NCBI RefSeq assembly: GCF_030285625.1
Contig: NZ_CP127294.1
Span: 2,924,001-2,988,000 of the forward strand
From: Amycolatopsis sp. 2-15
GTDB taxonomy: Bacteria; Actinomycetota; Actinomycetes; Mycobacteriales; Pseudonocardiaceae
Direction of reading: 5' to 3'
Length of the DNA: 64,000 nt
Of the stretch, positions 15,929-25,334 are shown piece by piece (position 1 is the first letter of the stretch; every line of letters starts with the position of its first letter). The notes beneath the pieces were generated by a model. That model was not told where the DNA came from. It did not search any database and was given only the letters and a program-made list of their open reading frames with translations. The position numbers were made by a program, and so were the translations under genes.

Positions 15929-16728
15929 ACGCGGCGATCGGGGCCGTGGCCGAGCTCCTGCTGCAGGCCGAACGCGACCGCAAGCCCGTCGCGCCGGTGC
16001 GCGAGCTGCTCGGCGAGGACGACGTCGATGCCGCCTACGAGGTGCAGCGCCGGATCATCGCCGACAAGGTCGCGGGTGGCGCGCGGGTGGTCGGCCGCAA
16101 GATCGGGCTGACGTCGAAGGCGGTGCAGCGCCAGCTCGGCGTCGACCGGCCCGACTTCGGCGTGCTGCTCGACGACATGGTGTTCGGCGACCGCGCGGAG
16201 GTTCCGCTCGACCGTTTCTGCCAGCCGCGCGTCGAAGGCGAAGTCGCGTTCGTGCTCGGCGCCGACCTGCCGGGCAGCGCCACGGTGGTCGACGTCCTGC
16301 GCGCCACGGACTTCGTTTTGCCGGCGATCGAGATCGTCGACTCGCGCGTGGCCGACTGGAACATCCGGATCACGGACACGGTGGCGGACAACGCGTCCAG
16401 CGGTGCGCTGGTGCTGGGCACTCGGCCGGTGAAACTGTCCGAAGTGGACCTCGCCGGGCTCGGCATGGTGCTGGAACACGGCGGCGAGCCGATCTCGACC
16501 GGCGTCGGCGCGGCCTGCCTCGGCTCGCCTGCCGTCGCTGTCGCGTGGCTCGCGCAGGAGGTCGCGCGCCGCGGCGAGCCGTTGCGGGCGGGGGAAGTGG
16601 TGCTGGCCGGCGCGTGGGGACCGATGGTGCCCGTGACGGCGCCCGGGAGCTACGTGGCCCGGTTCGAAGACATCGGAGAGGTCCGCGTCGGGTTCACCGC
16701 CGGGCCGGACGGAGGGAAACGCGCATGA
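15925..16728 (+). CDS. 2-oxopent-4-enoate hydratase
   Basis: 267 residues; the GTG at 15925 overlaps the preceding stop (GTGA). Fumarylacetoacetate-hydrolase-like fold of the hydratase/decarboxylase family: [20 protein letters not shown], then [20 protein letters not shown], the metal ligands in [12 protein letters not shown] and [12 protein letters not shown]. It hydrates 2-oxopent-4-enoate to 4-hydroxy-2-oxovalerate, feeding the aldolase encoded two genes on. A paralog at 18679 fits the decarboxylase role better. Which of the two does which step is inferred from sequence similarity (the [10 protein letters not shown] versus QMGVDDVI variant). Confidence 0.85.
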   Translation: MNAAIGAVAELLLQAERDRKPVAPVRELLGEDDVDAAYEVQRRIIADKVAGGARVVGRKIGLTSKAVQRQLGVDRPDFGVLLDDMVFGDRAEVPLDRFCQPRVEGEVAFVLGADLPGSATVVDVLRATDFVLPAIEIVDSRVADWNIRITDTVADNASSGALVLGTRPVKLSEVDLAGLGMVLEHGGEPISTGVGAACLGSPAVAVAWLAQEVARRGEPLRAGEVVLAGAWGPMVPVTAPGSYVARFEDIGEVRVGFTAGPDGGKRA

Positions 16729-17660
16729 GCACCCCGGTGGCGATCATCGGGTCGGGCAACATCGGCACCGACCTGATGTTCAAGGTGAAACGGCTTTCGA
16801 GCGAGCTCGAAGTCGCGGCGATGGTCGGGATCGACGCCGGCTCCGACGGCCTCGCGCGGGCGCGCCGGCTCGGCATCGCGACGTCGCACGAGGGCGTGGC
16901 CGGGCTGGTCGCCCTGCCCGAGTTCGCCGACATCCGGCTGGTCTTCGACGCGACGTCGGCCGGCGCGCACCGGCACAACAACGAGGTCCTCAGCGCGCAC
17001 GGCAAGCGGCTGGTGGACCTGACGCCCGCGGCCATCGGGCCGTACGTGGTGCCGACCGTGAACCTCGACGAGCACCTCGGCGCGCCCAACGTCAACATGG
17101 TCACCTGCGGTGGCCAGGCGACGACGCCGATCGTGGCCGCCGTCTCGGCGGTGGCCACGGTGGCGTACGCGGAGATCGTGGCGACGATCGCGGCCAAGTC
17201 CGCCGGCCCGGGCACCCGGGCGAACATCGACGAGTTCACCGAGACCACAGCGCGGGCGCTGGAAACCGTCGGCGGCGCCGGGCGCGGCAAGGCGATCATC
17301 GTGCTCAACCCGGCCGACCCGCCCATCACCATGCGGGACACGGTGTTCTGCCTTGTCGAACAGTCCGAAATCGATGAGTCCGCCGTCAGCGCGTCCGTCG
17401 AGGCCATGGTCGCGCGCGTGCAGGACTACGTGCCGGGCTACCGCCTCAAGCAGCGCGTGCAGTTCGACCGCGTGGACGAGCCGTTCCTGCCGGCGCTCGG
17501 GCGCGCGTTCCGCGGGGTGAAGGTGGCGGTGTTCCTGGAGGTCTCCGGCGCCGGGCACTACCTGCCGGAATACGCCGGGAATCTCGACATCATGACCTCG
17601 GCCGCGCTGCGGACCGCGGAACGGCTCGTGCAGGTCGCCGCGGAAGGAGCCCTTCGATGA
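16725..17660 (+). CDS. mhpF: Acylating acetaldehyde dehydrogenase
   Basis: 311 residues, ATG overlapping the previous stop. Rossmann start [17 protein letters not shown], catalytic Cys128 in [12 protein letters not shown], and the [18 protein letters not shown] segment. It converts acetaldehyde, channelled from the adjacent 4-hydroxy-2-oxovalerate aldolase, to acetyl-CoA with NAD and CoA. The two enzymes form a bifunctional complex in known systems, and here their genes overlap by four bases. Confidence 0.95.
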   Translation: MSTPVAIIGSGNIGTDLMFKVKRLSSELEVAAMVGIDAGSDGLARARRLGIATSHEGVAGLVALPEFADIRLVFDATSAGAHRHNNEVLSAHGKRLVDLTPAAIGPYVVPTVNLDEHLGAPNVNMVTCGGQATTPIVAAVSAVATVAYAEIVATIAAKSAGPGTRANIDEFTETTARALETVGGAGRGKAIIVLNPADPPITMRDTVFCLVEQSEIDESAVSASVEAMVARVQDYVPGYRLKQRVQFDRVDEPFLPALGRAFRGVKVAVFLEVSGAGHYLPEYAGNLDIMTSAALRTAERLVQVAAEGALR

Positions 17661-18682
17661 CCGGCAAGATCTACGTGCAGGATGTGACGCTGCGCGACGG
17701 AATGCACGCCATCGCCCACCGCTACAGCGTCGAGCAGGTGCGCACGATCGCCGCCGCGCTGGACGCGTCGGGCGTGGCGGCCATCGAGGTCGCGCACGGC
17801 GACGGGCTCGCCGGGTCGAGCGTGAACTACGGCCACGGCGCGGCCACCGACGCGGGCTGGATCGCCGCGGCCGCCGAGGTGGTGAAGAACGCCAAGCTCA
17901 CCACGTTGCTGCTCCCGGGCGTCGGCACGATCGAAGACCTGCGGGCCGCGCGTGACCTCGGTGTCGCCAGCGTCCGCATCGCGACGCACTGCACCGAGGC
18001 CGACATCGCGATCCAGCACATCGGCTGGGCCCGCGACAACGGCATGGACGTCGCCGGGTTCCTCATGCTGAGCCACATGAACCCGCCCGAGGACTTGGCC
18101 AAGCAGGCGAAGATCATGGAAGACGCGGGCGCGCACTGCGTCTACGTCACCGACTCCGGTGGCCGCCTGACCATGCAGGACGTCGCCGCGCGGATCGACG
18201 CGTACCGCGAAGTCCTCGACGCGGACACGCAGATCGGCATCCACGCCCACGAGAACCTGTCGTTGTCCGTGGCCAACAGCGTCACCGCCGTCGAGCACGG
18301 TGCGTACCGGGTGGACGCGTCGCTGGCCGGCCAGGGCGCAGGCGCTGGGAACACACCGATCGAGGCGTTCATCGCCGTCGCCGATCTGCTCGGCTGGGAC
18401 CACGGCTGCGACCTGTTCGGTCTGCAGGACGCGGCGGAAGACCTCGTCCGTCCACTTCAGACCCGCCCGGTGCGGGTGGACCGCGAGACGCTGACGCTGG
18501 GCTACGCCGGCGTCTACTCCAGCTTCCTCCTCCACGCCGAACGCGTCGCCGGCCGCTACGACCTCGACGTCCGCGCGATCCTGCTCGAAGCCGGCAAACG
18601 CGGCCTCGTCGGCGGCCAGGAGGACATGCTGGTCGACGTCGCGCTCGACCTCGTGGCCAAGCGAGAGGCGGCCCCGGCGTGA
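17657..18682 (+). CDS. mhpE: 4-hydroxy-2-oxovalerate aldolase
   Basis: 341 residues, ATG overlapping the previous stop. TIM-barrel of the HMG-CoA-lyase-like family followed by the DmpG communication domain. Metal site residues are in [14 protein letters not shown] near the N-terminus and [16 protein letters not shown] near residue 195. It cleaves 4-hydroxy-2-oxovalerate into pyruvate and acetaldehyde and passes the aldehyde to the partner dehydrogenase. Confidence 0.95.
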   Translation: MTGKIYVQDVTLRDGMHAIAHRYSVEQVRTIAAALDASGVAAIEVAHGDGLAGSSVNYGHGAATDAGWIAAAAEVVKNAKLTTLLLPGVGTIEDLRAARDLGVASVRIATHCTEADIAIQHIGWARDNGMDVAGFLMLSHMNPPEDLAKQAKIMEDAGAHCVYVTDSGGRLTMQDVAARIDAYREVLDADTQIGIHAHENLSLSVANSVTAVEHGAYRVDASLAGQGAGAGNTPIEAFIAVADLLGWDHGCDLFGLQDAAEDLVRPLQTRPVRVDRETLTLGYAGVYSSFLLHAERVAGRYDLDVRAILLEAGKRGLVGGQEDMLVDVALDLVAKREAAPA

Positions 18683-19449
18683 TCGAGGACTTCGCGGCGC
18701 GGCTCGACGAAGCCGCCACCACCCGCAAGCCGTGTGCACAGCTGTCCGCGGACCACGAACTGTCGCTGGACGACGCCTACGCCGTCCAGCGGGAGCTGGT
18801 TGAACGCCGCCTCGCCCGGGGGGAGCGCCACTTCGGCGTCAAGCTCGGTTTCACCAGCAAGGCCAAGGCCGCGCAGATGGGCGTCGACGACGTCATCATC
18901 GGCCGCCTCACCTCGGGCATGGTCCTGGCCGACGGTGACGAGCTCGATCTCGGCGATCTCATCCACCCCCGCGCCGAGCCGGAGGTCGCGTTCCGCCTGA
19001 GCCGCGACGTCGAGCCCGGCGAAGCTCCCGGGCCTGGCCTCGTGGACGCGGTCGCCCCCGCGATCGAGGTGATCGACTCCCGCTACCGCGACTTCAAGTT
19101 CTCCCTCGCCGACGTCGTCGCAGACAACACCTCGGCCGCCGCCGTCGTGCTCGGGCAGTGGCAGCCGCTCGAAGCCGGCCTCGACAACCGCGGCGTGGTG
19201 TTCGAAGTGGACGGACGCATCGCCGGCGCCGGCTCGACCGCCGCCATCCTCGGCGACCCGCTGCGGGCCATTCCCGCCGCCGTCCGCATGGCGCAGCGCT
19301 ACGGTCTCCCGCTCACCGCGGGCACCGTCCTGCTCGCCGGCGCGGCGACTCCCGCGGTCGCGCTCACCGCGGGCACCCACGTCAGCGCCACCGTCTCCGG
19401 CCTCGGCCGGGCCCGCTTCTCCGTCGCAGACCAGGGAGAACCCCGATGA
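18679..19449 (+). CDS. 4-oxalocrotonate decarboxylase
   Basis: 256 residues, GTG overlapping the aldolase stop (GTGA). Same fold as the hydratase at 15925; key segments are [52 protein letters not shown] and [14 protein letters not shown]. The [15 protein letters not shown] pattern is typical of the decarboxylase branch, which removes CO2 from 2-oxo-3-hexenedioate to give 2-oxopent-4-enoate, the substrate of the hydratase. The two paralogs usually form a complex. Confidence 0.88.
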   Translation: MIEDFAARLDEAATTRKPCAQLSADHELSLDDAYAVQRELVERRLARGERHFGVKLGFTSKAKAAQMGVDDVIIGRLTSGMVLADGDELDLGDLIHPRAEPEVAFRLSRDVEPGEAPGPGLVDAVAPAIEVIDSRYRDFKFSLADVVADNTSAAAVVLGQWQPLEAGLDNRGVVFEVDGRIAGAGSTAAILGDPLRAIPAAVRMAQRYGLPLTAGTVLLAGAATPAVALTAGTHVSATVSGLGRARFSVADQGEPR

Positions 19450-19877
19450 CCGAAGCCAAAACGCTCGCCGACAAGGCCAAACCCCGCGGCCGGTTCCCCC
19501 ACCTGAAACGCGCCGGCGACTTCGTTTTCGTCTCCGGCACGAGCAGCCGCCTGCCGGACAACACGTTCGCCGGCGCGGAGGCCGACGAGTTCGGCACCAC
19601 GACGCTCGACATCCGCGTGCAGACCGCCGCTGTGCTGGACAACATCGGCGACATCCTCGGCTCCGTCGGGGCGAGCCTCGACGACGTCGTGCAGGTCACC
19701 AGCTACCTGGTCAGCATGAACGACTTCGGCGGCTACAACGAGGTCTACGGCCGCTACTTCGACGAGAACGGCCCGACGCGGACCACCGTCGCCGTGCACC
19801 AGCTGCCGCATCCGCACCTGCTCATCGAGATCCAGGCCGTCGCCCACGTGCCGCGTGAATCCAGTGGAGGGAATTGA
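19446..19877 (+). CDS. RidA-family 2-aminomuconate deaminase
   Basis: 143 residues, ATG overlapping the previous stop. YjgF/YER057c/UK114 (RidA) fold with [54 protein letters not shown] and [13 protein letters not shown]. In the 2-aminophenol and 2-nitrobenzoate pathways a RidA relative hydrolyses 2-aminomuconate to 4-oxalocrotonate and ammonia, exactly the step needed between the aldehyde dehydrogenase and the decarboxylase of this operon. It distinguishes this as an aminomuconate, not a plain catechol, pathway. Confidence 0.9.
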   Translation: MTEAKTLADKAKPRGRFPHLKRAGDFVFVSGTSSRLPDNTFAGAEADEFGTTTLDIRVQTAAVLDNIGDILGSVGASLDDVVQVTSYLVSMNDFGGYNEVYGRYFDENGPTRTTVAVHQLPHPHLLIEIQAVAHVPRESSGGN

Positions 19878-19878
19878 A

Positions 19879-20409
19879 ATGACCGACATCAACCCCGTTT
19901 TCAACTTCGCCGCGTGGGTCGAAGAACACCAGCACCTGCTCAAGCCGCCGGTCAACAACAAGCAGATGTGGGAACGCACGGGCGACTTCATCGTGCAGGT
20001 CGTCGGCGGGCCCAACCAGCGCACCGACTTCCACGTGGACCCGTACGAGGAGTGGTTCTACCAGGTCAAGGGCAACATGCACGTGAACGTCATGACCGAC
20101 GACGGCCAGCAGACCGTTCACGTGCGCGAGGGTGACATGTGGCTGCTGCCCGGCAACGTGCCCCATTCGCCGCAGCGCCCGGAGACCGGCTCGATCGGTG
20201 TCGTGATCGAGCGCGTCCGCGAAGAGGGCACGCTGGAGAAGTTCCAGTGGTACTGCCTCAACTGCGAACACCTCGTGCACGAGGTCGAACTCCAGGTGCG
20301 CGACATCGTCGCGGATCTGCCGCCGGTGTTCGAGCAGTTCTACAACGACGAGTCCCTGCGCAAGTGTGCCAATTGCGCCGTGGTGCACCCAGGAAGGTCC
20401 GCGCTCTGA
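19879..20409 (+). CDS. nbaC: 3-hydroxyanthranilate 3,4-dioxygenase
   Basis: 176 residues, ATG at 19879 with GGAGGG upstream. Cupin dioxygenase: FNFAAWVEEHQHLLKPPVNN at the N-terminus, the substrate/iron segment GGPNQRTDFHVDPYEEWFYQ with iron ligands His and Glu, and the third ligand in LPGNVPHSPQRP. The C-terminal 60 residues carry two CxxC pairs (CLNCEH and CANC) that form the rubredoxin-like second iron site of bacterial enzymes. It opens the ring of 3-hydroxyanthranilate to 2-amino-3-carboxymuconate semialdehyde. Confidence 0.97.
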   Translation: MTDINPVFNFAAWVEEHQHLLKPPVNNKQMWERTGDFIVQVVGGPNQRTDFHVDPYEEWFYQVKGNMHVNVMTDDGQQTVHVREGDMWLLPGNVPHSPQRPETGSIGVVIERVREEGTLEKFQWYCLNCEHLVHEVELQVRDIVADLPPVFEQFYNDESLRKCANCAVVHPGRSAL

Positions 20410-21428
20410 TGCCGCAGGTGATCGACGTCCACACGCACTACGTCCCGCGCGGCTGGCCGCAGCTGGGCGAAGCCGGCCCGGGACAGGAGAGCACTCTGCC
20501 GTGGCTGCGCGTCGAGAACGAGCGCGAGGCGACCATCATGGTCGGCTCGCGCGAGTTCCGGCGCATCCTCGCCAACTGCTGGGACGCGGGCGAGCGGCTG
20601 CGCGACATGGGCGAGGACCGGGTCGACGTGCAGGTCGTCTCGCCGACACCGGTGTTCTTCTCCTACGACCGCACGCCCGCCGAGGCCGTGCGGATCGCGA
20701 AGGTCTTCAACGACCTCGCCCTGGAGATCTGCGAGCCGGCCTCCGGACGGCTGCTGCCGTTCTGCCAGGTTCCGTTGCAGGACCCGGATCTCGCGTGCGA
20801 AGAGCTCGACCGCTGCCTCGCCGCCGGTCACCGCGGTGTCGAGATCGGCAACCACGTGGGCGACCGCGACCTCGACGACGCCGGCATCGTCACGTTCCTG
20901 CAGCACTGCGCGGCCAAGGGCGTGCCGGTGTTCGTGCATCCGTGGGACATGCCGAGCTCGCCGCGGCTGGGCCGCTGGATGTCGCAGTGGCTCACGGGCA
21001 TGCCCGCCGAGACGCACCTTTCGCTGCTGGCGATGATCCTCGGCGGTGTGTTCGACCAGGTGCCCGAGACGCTCAAGATCTGCTTCGCCCACGGTGGTGG
21101 CTCGTTCGCGTTCTGGCTCGGCCGGCTCGAAAACGCCTGGCACGAGCGCCACGACGTGATCGGTGGCTCGGCCAACCCGCCGTCGAGCTACCTCGGCCGG
21201 TTCTCCGTGGACAGCGTGGTGTTCGACCCGTCGGCGCTGCGGCTGCTGGTCGACGTGCTCGGCGTGGAGAACATCCTGCTCGGCAGCGACTACCCGTACC
21301 CGCTGGGCGAACGGCCGGTGGGCCAGGTGGTGCGAAAGGCACAGTTCCTGTCCGAAACCGAACGCGGCCTGCTGCTCGGCGGCAACGCCGCGCGGTTCCT
21401 GTCCCTGCCCGAGGAGGTCACGACATGA
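20409..21428 (+). CDS. nbaD: 2-amino-3-carboxymuconate-6-semialdehyde decarboxylase
   Basis: 339 residues; its ATG shares one base with the dioxygenase stop (TGATG). Amidohydrolase fold with zinc ligands in DVHTHYVPRGW (residues 6-8 region), FVHPWDMPSSPRLGRW, CFAHGGGSFAFWLGR and LLGSDYPYPLGE. It decarboxylates the unstable ring-cleavage product before it cyclises to quinolinate, directing flux to 2-aminomuconate semialdehyde. The adjacency with the dioxygenase is the same as in known 2-nitrobenzoate and kynurenine meta pathways. Confidence 0.96.
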   Translation: MPQVIDVHTHYVPRGWPQLGEAGPGQESTLPWLRVENEREATIMVGSREFRRILANCWDAGERLRDMGEDRVDVQVVSPTPVFFSYDRTPAEAVRIAKVFNDLALEICEPASGRLLPFCQVPLQDPDLACEELDRCLAAGHRGVEIGNHVGDRDLDDAGIVTFLQHCAAKGVPVFVHPWDMPSSPRLGRWMSQWLTGMPAETHLSLLAMILGGVFDQVPETLKICFAHGGGSFAFWLGRLENAWHERHDVIGGSANPPSSYLGRFSVDSVVFDPSALRLLVDVLGVENILLGSDYPYPLGERPVGQVVRKAQFLSETERGLLLGGNAARFLSLPEEVTT

Positions 21429-22225
21429 CCGCGTACAACTCTTACCTCAAGGCCGACGTGCTGCACACGCTGCAGGAGCCGGTGACCGACTTGGAGGGCG
21501 AGCGGTCGTTCCTCGTGGTGTGCCAGGTGCAGGAGCTGTACTTCGGCCTCATCACCACCGAGCTGCGCTTCGCCGCGAGGCACTTCCGGGACGGTGAGAC
21601 CCCGTCAGCCGCGGCGGCTCTGCGGCGAGCGGCGGACCATTTCGCCGGCCTCAACGCGTCGTGGAAATCGCTGGAGTGGATGACCGTCGGCGACTTCCTG
21701 CCGATCAAGAACGGCCTCGGCTCCGTCCACGGCAAGTCCTCGTCGCTGCAGTCGTGGAAGTACCGCGAGCTGGTGTTCCTGCTCGGCATCCGTCCGCACG
21801 CGTTGGCCGACCCCGTGTCGTCGATGCCGGCCGAGCACTCGGCGCTGCTGACGACCCTGCGCGAGCCGAGCGTCTACGACGAGGCGCTGGCGCTGCTGAG
21901 CCGGCGTGGGCTGTCCATTCCGGACTCGGTCGCCAAGCGTGACCCGCAGGAGGAACACGAGCCGCACCCCGACTTGGTGCGCGCGTGGACCACGGTCTTC
22001 TACGGCGGTGACCCCGCGCTGGTGGACCTGCGGTCCTGCGGTGAGGCCCTGATGAAGATCGCGGAGGGCTACGCCGAGTACAAGCACCTTCACCTCGTGG
22101 CCACGCGCCGCTCGTTCGGCCACCGGCCCGGCTACTACGGCTCGAGCGGCCTCGACTGGCTGGCGCGGACGGCGATCGAGGTGCCGTTCCCCGAGCTGTG
22201 GTCGATGGACCCGGAAGATTCCTGA
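21425..22225 (+). CDS. Tryptophan 2,3-dioxygenase superfamily protein with altered active site
   Basis: 266 residues, ATG overlapping the previous stop. The all-helical haem dioxygenase fold is evident: FLVVCQVQELYFGLITTEL aligned to the FIITHQAYELWF region of human TDO, DFLPIKNGLGSV aligned to the substrate-arginine loop, and GYYGSSGLDWL aligned to the GTGGSSG loop. The proximal haem histidine is kept (His223 in KHLHLV). The distal active-site histidine is Cys33, the carboxylate-binding arginine is Lys95 and the loop threonine is Tyr. It probably binds haem, but the substrate may not be tryptophan. No kynureninase or kynurenine monooxygenase is nearby. Confidence 0.82.
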   Translation: MTAYNSYLKADVLHTLQEPVTDLEGERSFLVVCQVQELYFGLITTELRFAARHFRDGETPSAAAALRRAADHFAGLNASWKSLEWMTVGDFLPIKNGLGSVHGKSSSLQSWKYRELVFLLGIRPHALADPVSSMPAEHSALLTTLREPSVYDEALALLSRRGLSIPDSVAKRDPQEEHEPHPDLVRAWTTVFYGGDPALVDLRSCGEALMKIAEGYAEYKHLHLVATRRSFGHRPGYYGSSGLDWLARTAIEVPFPELWSMDPEDS

Positions 22226-22238
22226 CTGGAGAAAACCC

Positions 22239-22817
22239 TTGTCGAACTTGACGATCCTCGCGCTGTCGGGAAGCCTCCGCAAGGATTCCCTCAACACGCG
22301 CCTGCTCACGGCGGTCACGCGGCTCGCGCCGCCGGAGCTCACGTTCGACGTCTTCGGTGACCTGGCGGCGATCCCCCTGTTCAACGAGGACGACGAACAC
22401 CCGGCCCCGTCCGCCGTCGCGCAGCTGCGCCACCGGATCCGCGCGGCCGACGGGGTGCTCATCGCGACCCCGGAGTACAACGCGGCCATGCCCGGCGTGC
22501 TGAAGAACGCGCTGGACTGGCTTTCCCGCCCCGTGGCCGAAGGTCCGGTGCTGGAACACAAGCCCGTCGCGATCATCGGCGCTTCGCAAGGGCCGCTGGG
22601 CACCATTCGCGCTCAGCTGAACCTGCGCTCGGTGCTGCACAAGATGAACGCCGACGCTCTCGGCCAGCCCGAGTTCGTGCTGCCCCACGCCCACCAGGCC
22701 CTCGCCGACGGCGAGCTGCCGGCGGGTTCGCCGTCGCCGGCGATCCTTACCGCCGTGGTCGACGGCCTGGTCGGCCTGATCGAACACCGGCGCGCCCTGG
22801 CCTCGCTCGGCCGGTGA
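22239..22817 (+). CDS. NAD(P)H-dependent FMN reductase
   Basis: 192 residues with a TTG start preceded by GGAG. Flavodoxin-like fold: ILALSGSLRKDSLNTRLL is the phosphate-binding loop and IATPEYNAAMPGVLKNALDW the FMN/active-site segment typical of the FMN_red family. Downstream of the TDO-like gene by 13 bp in the same operon. It may supply reduced flavin or act on a quinonoid intermediate; its exact role in the pathway is not known. Confidence 0.88.
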   Translation: MSNLTILALSGSLRKDSLNTRLLTAVTRLAPPELTFDVFGDLAAIPLFNEDDEHPAPSAVAQLRHRIRAADGVLIATPEYNAAMPGVLKNALDWLSRPVAEGPVLEHKPVAIIGASQGPLGTIRAQLNLRSVLHKMNADALGQPEFVLPHAHQALADGELPAGSPSPAILTAVVDGLVGLIEHRRALASLGR

Positions 22818-22854
22818 AGCGCTTTCCCCGTCCCCTGAACAACGGAGTTCCCCC

Positions 22855-24165
22855 ATGAGTCAGGTGTCCCCGCCGCCGCGGCAGATGAGAAAGAACATCC
22901 TCGTCAGCGTCGCCGGTTCGGCCATCGAGTGGTACGACTTCTTCATCTACGCGTCGGCTTCGGCGCTGGTGCTGAACAAACTGTTCTTCCCGTCGGTCGA
23001 TTCCGTCGCGGGGACGCTGCTCGCGTTCAGCACGTTCGCCGTCGGGTTCCTGATCCGGCCCGTGGGGGCGGCCGTGTTCGGGCACTTCGGTGACAAGTTC
23101 GGCCGCAAACCGGCGCTGGTCACGGCCATGATGATCATGGGCGGTGCCACGACGGCGATCGGCTTGCTGCCGTCGTACGCCACGCTCGGCGTGGCCGCGC
23201 CGATCCTGCTCGTGGTGCTACGGCTGGTCCAGGGCCTCGCGCTGGGCGGGCAGTGGGGCGGCGCGGTGCTGCTGGTCACGGAGAGCGCGCCGGAGGGCAA
23301 ACGTGGGTTCTACGGCAGCTTCGCGCAGCTCGGCGTGCCGATCGCGTTGATCTTCTCCAACGTGATGTTCCTGATCCTCTCGGCCGCGCTTTCGCAGGAC
23401 GCGTTCCTGTCGTGGGGCTGGCGGATCCCGTTCCTGCTCAGCATCCTGCTCATCGCCGTCGGGCTCTACGCGCAGTCGCGCGCGTCGGAAACCCATGCCG
23501 CGCCCGCGGAGGAGCCGGCGCAGCGGCGCGCTCCGCTGCTGGAACTGCTGCGCTCGCACCCGAAGCAGATCCTGCTCGCCGCCGGCGCGACCGTGATCAA
23601 CGGCGGCGCGTACTACCTGCTCACCGTCTACATCCTGTCGTACGCCACGCAGGCCCTGGGCGTGCCGCGCGGCACGATCCTGGTGGCCGTGCTGATCTCC
23701 GCGGTCGCCTCGGGCCTGACGATCCCGGCCGCCGCCGCGTTGTCCGACCGCGTCGGCCGCCGCAGGGTGTTCCTGAGCGGCGCCGCGGGGCTGGCGGTGT
23801 GGGGTTTCCCGATGTTCTTGCTGGTGAATACCGGCTCGCCGGTGCTGATCACCGTGGCGCTCGTCGTCGCGCAGGTCATCTTCAGCCTCACCTACGGCCC
23901 GTGCCCGGCGTTGTTCTCCGAGATGTTCGGTGCCCGCGTCCGCTACTCGGGTGTCTCGGTGGGGTACCAGATCGGCGCGGTCGCCGGCGGTGCTCTCGCG
24001 CCCATCATCGCGACGTCGTTGTTCGCCGAGTTCCAGTCGGCCAACGCGATCGCGCTGTACCTCGCGCTGATGGCCGCGGTGTCGTTCGTGGCGGTGTTCC
24101 TGGTGACGGAGTCCGTTCGTCGCAAGGGGACGGTCGGCACCCCGCTCGCCACTCCGGTGGACTGA
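22855..24165 (+). CDS. MHS-family MFS transporter
   Basis: 436 residues with about 12 hydrophobic helices. The N-terminal signature AGSAIEWYDFFIYASASALV-like segment (SAIEWYDFFIYA) and GHFGDKFGRKPAL identify the metabolite:proton symporter family related to ShiA and ProP. As the last gene of the operon it most likely imports the aromatic substrate (anthranilate, 3-hydroxyanthranilate or a relative). It ends 8 bp before a perfect terminator hairpin. Confidence 0.92.
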   Translation: MSQVSPPPRQMRKNILVSVAGSAIEWYDFFIYASASALVLNKLFFPSVDSVAGTLLAFSTFAVGFLIRPVGAAVFGHFGDKFGRKPALVTAMMIMGGATTAIGLLPSYATLGVAAPILLVVLRLVQGLALGGQWGGAVLLVTESAPEGKRGFYGSFAQLGVPIALIFSNVMFLILSAALSQDAFLSWGWRIPFLLSILLIAVGLYAQSRASETHAAPAEEPAQRRAPLLELLRSHPKQILLAAGATVINGGAYYLLTVYILSYATQALGVPRGTILVAVLISAVASGLTIPAAAALSDRVGRRRVFLSGAAGLAVWGFPMFLLVNTGSPVLITVALVVAQVIFSLTYGPCPALFSEMFGARVRYSGVSVGYQIGAVAGGALAPIIATSLFAEFQSANAIALYLALMAAVSFVAVFLVTESVRRKGTVGTPLATPVD

Positions 24166-24172
24166 CGAAGTG

Positions 24173-24207
24173 CCGGCGGGCGGCGCGCACACCGCGCCGC
24201 CCGCCGG
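24173..24207. terminator. Bidirectional hairpin terminator
   Basis: Perfect 15-bp stem (24173-24187 with 24193-24207) with a 5-nt loop, between the convergent stops of the transporter and the MaoC-like gene. It ends the meta-cleavage operon. Confidence 0.85.
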
Positions 24208-24209
24208 GT

Positions 24210-25334
24210 TCAGCTCAAGCGCACCAGGGCGCTGCCCTCGGCGGTCTGCTCGCCGAGCTGGTTGCGCGCGGACAAGGCGATCAGCACCTCGGCGTTGTCC
24301 CGCACCTCGGTCACCTTGCCGCCACACCAGACGGTGTCGCCGAAGATGTCGGGACGGCGCAGGCGCACGGAGAACTCGCGCAGCGAACCGGCGTCACCCA
24401 TCCAGTTCAGCACGGGGTGCGCCATCCAGCCGCACTTCTGCGGGCCGTTGTTGTACGCGCCGGGCATGCCGATCTCCTTGGCCACCTCGGGGTCCTGGTG
24501 CCCGAGGCTGGGCAGCACGCGCTCGCTGAAGTACGTGGGGTCGTAGTTGTTCGGCAGCCGCTCCGGCTCCTCGACGGCCCACGTGCGGTACAGCCACGAG
24601 ATCTCGCCCGCCTTGTAGCCGGGCGAGCCGATGCAGCCGGCGTAGTAGGCCGTCATCGTGATCTGGTCGATCGGGCCCTTCACGACCTCGGGCACCACGT
24701 CGCCGACCTGCACCTCGGCCGGGTCCCGGGGATCAGTGCCCCGCCGAGCCTCGGTCGTCGCCCAGCGGCGGATCTCCTCCAGCTCCTCGTCGCGGTAGAC
24801 GTGCCGGTCGCGGGCCTTGTACGACAGCCCGCCGGACGCCGCCGCGCGTGGCACGCGGAACGTGCTGGCCAGCGCCTCGGCCAGCAGCACGCCGTCGCTC
24901 TCGCGGCGGTACTCCGTGTGCACGCGCTGGATCGCGAACCGGTCGGCGTGGCGACCACTGTGGACGGTCACCTTCCCCAGCCGCGCCTTCGGCAGGATCC
25001 GGTCGCCGCGGTGGATCGTCTCGTGGAACACCCACTCCGTGCCCGCGTAGATCGGCTGCACGCCGGGGAACCCGAGGCCGACGGCGCCGTCGTAGCTGGA
25101 GTACAGGAACGTCGGCGGGGCGATGACGCCACCGTGCGGGCTCGCCGCCGCGTACTGCTCGTCGTGGTACAGCGGGTTGTGGTCGCCGAGGCCCCAAGCG
25201 TAGTGGCGGATGGTGTCCAGCGTCGCCTCGTTGTTCCACGGTTCGACGCGGATCTCCTGACCTTCGAGCGCTGCCGCTTCCGACAGCATCTCGTCGGTGA
25301 TCTCGGTGCTGAACTCAAGACGCGTGGTGGCCAT
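24210..25334 (-). CDS. Two-domain MaoC-like (hot-dog) dehydratase
   Basis: 374 residues from the ATG at 25334. Residues about 10-165 form an N-terminal FAS1-type dehydratase hot-dog (TIRHYAWGLGDHNPLYHDEQ with the D-x-N-P-x-H motif, quoted in part) and residues about 210-370 a second MaoC-like hot-dog (ITMTAYYAGCIGSPGY, then WMAHPVLNWMGDAG). Such proteins hydrate or dehydrate enoyl-CoA-type substrates. It overlaps the CMD gene by 20 bases and lies in an operon with an acyl-CoA synthetase remnant, so a CoA-thioester side pathway is likely. The true substrate is unknown. Confidence 0.8.
   Translation of the reverse strand: MATTRLEFSTEITDEMLSEAAALEGQEIRVEPWNNEATLDTIRHYAWGLGDHNPLYHDEQYAAASPHGGVIAPPTFLYSSYDGAVGLGFPGVQPIYAGTEWVFHETIHRGDRILPKARLGKVTVHSGRHADRFAIQRVHTEYRRESDGVLLAEALASTFRVPRAAASGGLSYKARDRHVYRDEELEEIRRWATTEARRGTDPRDPAEVQVGDVVPEVVKGPIDQITMTAYYAGCIGSPGYKAGEISWLYRTWAVEEPERLPNNYDPTYFSERVLPSLGHQDPEVAKEIGMPGAYNNGPQKCGWMAHPVLNWMGDAGSLREFSVRLRRPDIFGDTVWCGGKVTEVRDNAEVLIALSARNQLGEQTAEGSALVRLS

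Noticed and set aside
15816..17660. 614-codon plus-strand frame running through the hydratase and acetaldehyde dehydrogenase
   Set aside because: Only the part from 16725 is real (the dehydrogenase); the upstream part is an out-of-frame shadow of the hydratase.
7116..22225. Complete kynurenine pathway from tryptophan
   Set aside because: No kynurenine monooxygenase or kynureninase is encoded, and the TDO-like protein has altered active-site residues. Only the part from 3-hydroxyanthranilate onward is supported.
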